NCBI GenBank assembly: GCA_903933765.1
Contig: CAIZLI010000263.1
Span: 1 to 6,085 of the forward strand
Direction of reading: 5' to 3'
DNA: 6,085 nucleotides
Origin: an uncultured Bacteroidota bacterium
GTDB lineage: Bacteria > Bacteroidota > Bacteroidia > Chitinophagales > Chitinophagaceae
A program made the position numbers and the translations under genes. Shown in pieces: positions 5,079 through 6,085 of this stretch (the first letter of the stretch is position 1; each line of letters opens with the position of its first letter). The notes beneath the pieces were generated by a model. It ran no database searches, was not told the origin of the DNA, and saw only the letters and a list, made by a program, of their open reading frames with translations.

Positions 5079-5948
5079 TTATTTTTTTGTTACGTCTTGA
5101 ATTTCAAGATCGAAAACTAAATTAGTATAAGGTTTGATTGCACCATTTGCTTGAGGGCCATAAGCCAACATAGCTGGAACAAATATCGTACCCTTTCCAC
5201 CTTTGCCAAAATACTTCAATCCAATTTCCCAACCTGGGATAACTGCACCAGTACCAATGTTTACATCCAATGGTTTAGCGGTAGGATCGTTTGGTTTGAT
5301 ATTGGTATCAAAAGTTTCGCCAGCAATGGTATAACCTTTGTAATAAACACTAGCAATTTTTGTAGTATCTATTTTATTTACTGCGTCTCCTGCTTCTTTC
5401 AATACAACGAATACGCCTTCTGGAGATTCTACTGCAGTGATTTTATTTTTAGCTAAATGTGCTTTAATCGCATCAATTTCTCTTTTCTTTTCTGCTTCAG
5501 TTTCTTTTTTGTAATCGGCATCTACTTTTGCAACATCTGTAAATACGTCTAAGATTTCTGCTTTACCCAAAACGATATCTTTTGTTTTAAAGATCTCGTT
5601 TAATTGTAATACACCCATTTTAGCAAGTGTATCTAAGCTTAAAGAAAATTCAATCTTATCGCCTTTTTTACATTGCATTAAGATTTCAGTAAATGTGTAT
5701 TTACCTAAGCTTGCTGTATCTACTGGGAAGTATACTGGGATTAAACCATAAGTAGAACTTAAAGTGGTATCCTTACTCTTCAATTTGTATTCAATGTTGA
5801 TCTTAACAAATTGTCCTTGTTCTAATTTCTTTTGATTGCCTTCACCATGTGTAATTTTATACATCATACCTGAAGGTGCTTTTTCGTAACTGTTACAACT
5901 TGCAAACAATACAATTGCAGCTACTAATTTTAATGTTGATTTGATCAT
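5079..5948 (-). CDS. FKBP-type peptidyl-prolyl isomerase lipoprotein with two FKBP-like domains
   Basis: This 289-residue protein begins with a lipoprotein signal, MIKSTLKLVAAIVLFASC, with Cys18 as the likely lipidated residue (FASC lipobox; Phe at -3 is slightly unusual). Residues about 27-138 look like a degenerate FKBP domain (GQFVKINIEYKL, CKKGDKIEFSL, GKAEILDVF). A charged helical linker (about 145-168, rich in Lys and Glu) leads to a C-terminal FKBP domain at about 172-289. That domain has the FK506-pocket pattern: Tyr203, FD at 213-214, VIPGWEIGL at 236-244 with Trp240, Tyr263 in AMLAYGP, and Phe279. The C-terminal domain should therefore catalyse prolyl isomerisation in the periplasm. 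The gene begins 1 nt after the stop of the upstream DHH phosphoesterase, so translation is probably coupled. A similar DHH-FKBP pairing is seen for GldI in gliding Flavobacteria, but this protein is longer and I do not assign gldI. Confidence 0.92.
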   Translation of the reverse strand: MIKSTLKLVAAIVLFASCNSYEKAPSGMMYKITHGEGNQKKLEQGQFVKINIEYKLKSKDTTLSSTYGLIPVYFPVDTASLGKYTFTEILMQCKKGDKIEFSLSLDTLAKMGVLQLNEIFKTKDIVLGKAEILDVFTDVAKVDADYKKETEAEKKREIDAIKAHLAKNKITAVESPEGVFVVLKEAGDAVNKIDTTKIASVYYKGYTIAGETFDTNIKPNDPTAKPLDVNIGTGAVIPGWEIGLKYFGKGGKGTIFVPAMLAYGPQANGAIKPYTNLVFDLEIQDVTKK

Positions 5949-5949
5949 T

Positions 5950-6085
5950 TTAGTTTAATTGTGTTAATTGAGATTTATATGTTTCTAATACGTTTTTAAA
6001 ATCTTGAAAAGTTTCATCCACAGATTTTTTCGAACTTCCGCCAGCAGCATTTGCATGGCCTCCACCCTCAAAATGTGTTCTTGCA
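5950..6085 (-). CDS. DHH/DHHA1-family phosphoesterase (NrnA-like), C-terminal fragment
   Basis: The last 44 codons of a minus-strand gene, entering from the right edge, end at a TAA (5952-5950). The translation starts ARTHFEGGGHANAAGGSS and ends in a helical tail YKSQLTQLN. GGGHxxAAGG is the hallmark of the DHHA1 substrate-binding domain, which forms the C-terminus of NrnA-type enzymes. These degrade short oligoribonucleotides and, in many cases, dephosphorylate pAp to AMP in the cytosol. The catalytic DHH domain lies outside the window, so substrate class cannot be settled. Its stop is separated by a single base from the ATG of the FKBP lipoprotein gene. The motif makes the family call good despite the short fragment. 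Confidence 0.85.
   Translation of the reverse strand, partial: ARTHFEGGGHANAAGGSSKKSVDETFQDFKNVLETYKSQLTQLN

Noticed and set aside
5151..5456. Plus-strand 101-codon open frame
   Set aside because: It is antisense to the conserved C-terminal FKBP domain and is rich in Phe, Cys and Trp as expected for a shadow frame.
1..6085. CRISPR arrays, tRNA/rRNA genes, insertion sequences, toxin-antitoxin or defence genes
   Set aside because: No direct-repeat arrays, cloverleaf-like segments, transposase frames or terminal inverted repeats were seen; genes are tightly packed with housekeeping or conserved families.

Overview
The window looks like ordinary chromosomal DNA from a member of the Bacteroidota, probably near Chitinophagaceae. 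The family assignment is inferred from gene content and protein style, not from a marker gene. The DNA is AT-rich and starts are preceded by A/T-rich sequence without clear Shine-Dalgarno motifs. Several families are typical of the phylum: a BT_3928-type membrane protein, a duplicated DUF1599 protein, a short DUF721/DciA protein, and an FKBP lipoprotein behind a DHH phosphoesterase. I see no mobile element, CRISPR array, rRNA or tRNA, and no gene-free stretch over 300 bases.

Layout, left to right. (1) Minus strand: the first 15 codons of pyrB (1-47, cut by the window edge) lie 22 bp downstream of pyrR (70-594), forming a pyrimidine operon. (2) Plus strand, divergent from pyrR across 51 bp: recF (646-1728) and a small DciA/DUF721 protein (1746-2030), a replication/repair pair. 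A probable weak terminator at the end of dciA overlaps the end of the convergent next gene. (3) Minus strand: DUF1599 (3566-4111), a five-helix BT_3928/DoxX-like protein with a thioredoxin-like tail (2491-3561), and a two-CBS-domain protein (2036-2428). The first two are 4 bp apart. The CBS gene is separated by 62 bp that hold a striking 22-bp near-palindrome. (4) Plus strand, divergent from DUF1599 across 79 bp: folP (4191-5018), closed by a strong bidirectional terminator. (5) Minus strand: the last 44 codons of a DHH/DHHA1 phosphoesterase (5950-6085, cut by the window edge) followed after 1 nt by a double-FKBP lipoprotein (5079-5948).

Functionally the window combines pyrimidine synthesis and control (pyrB, pyrR), replication/recombination (recF, dciA), folate synthesis (folP), nucleotide turnover (DHH phosphoesterase), envelope protein folding (FKBP) and a poorly characterised group (DUF1599, BT_3928-like, CBS). 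That group is the best place to look for undescribed biology: the neighbourhood is conserved in the phylum as far as I recall, but its role is not established. No dramatic new system is evident. The most distinctive non-coding signal is the palindrome at 2439-2460.
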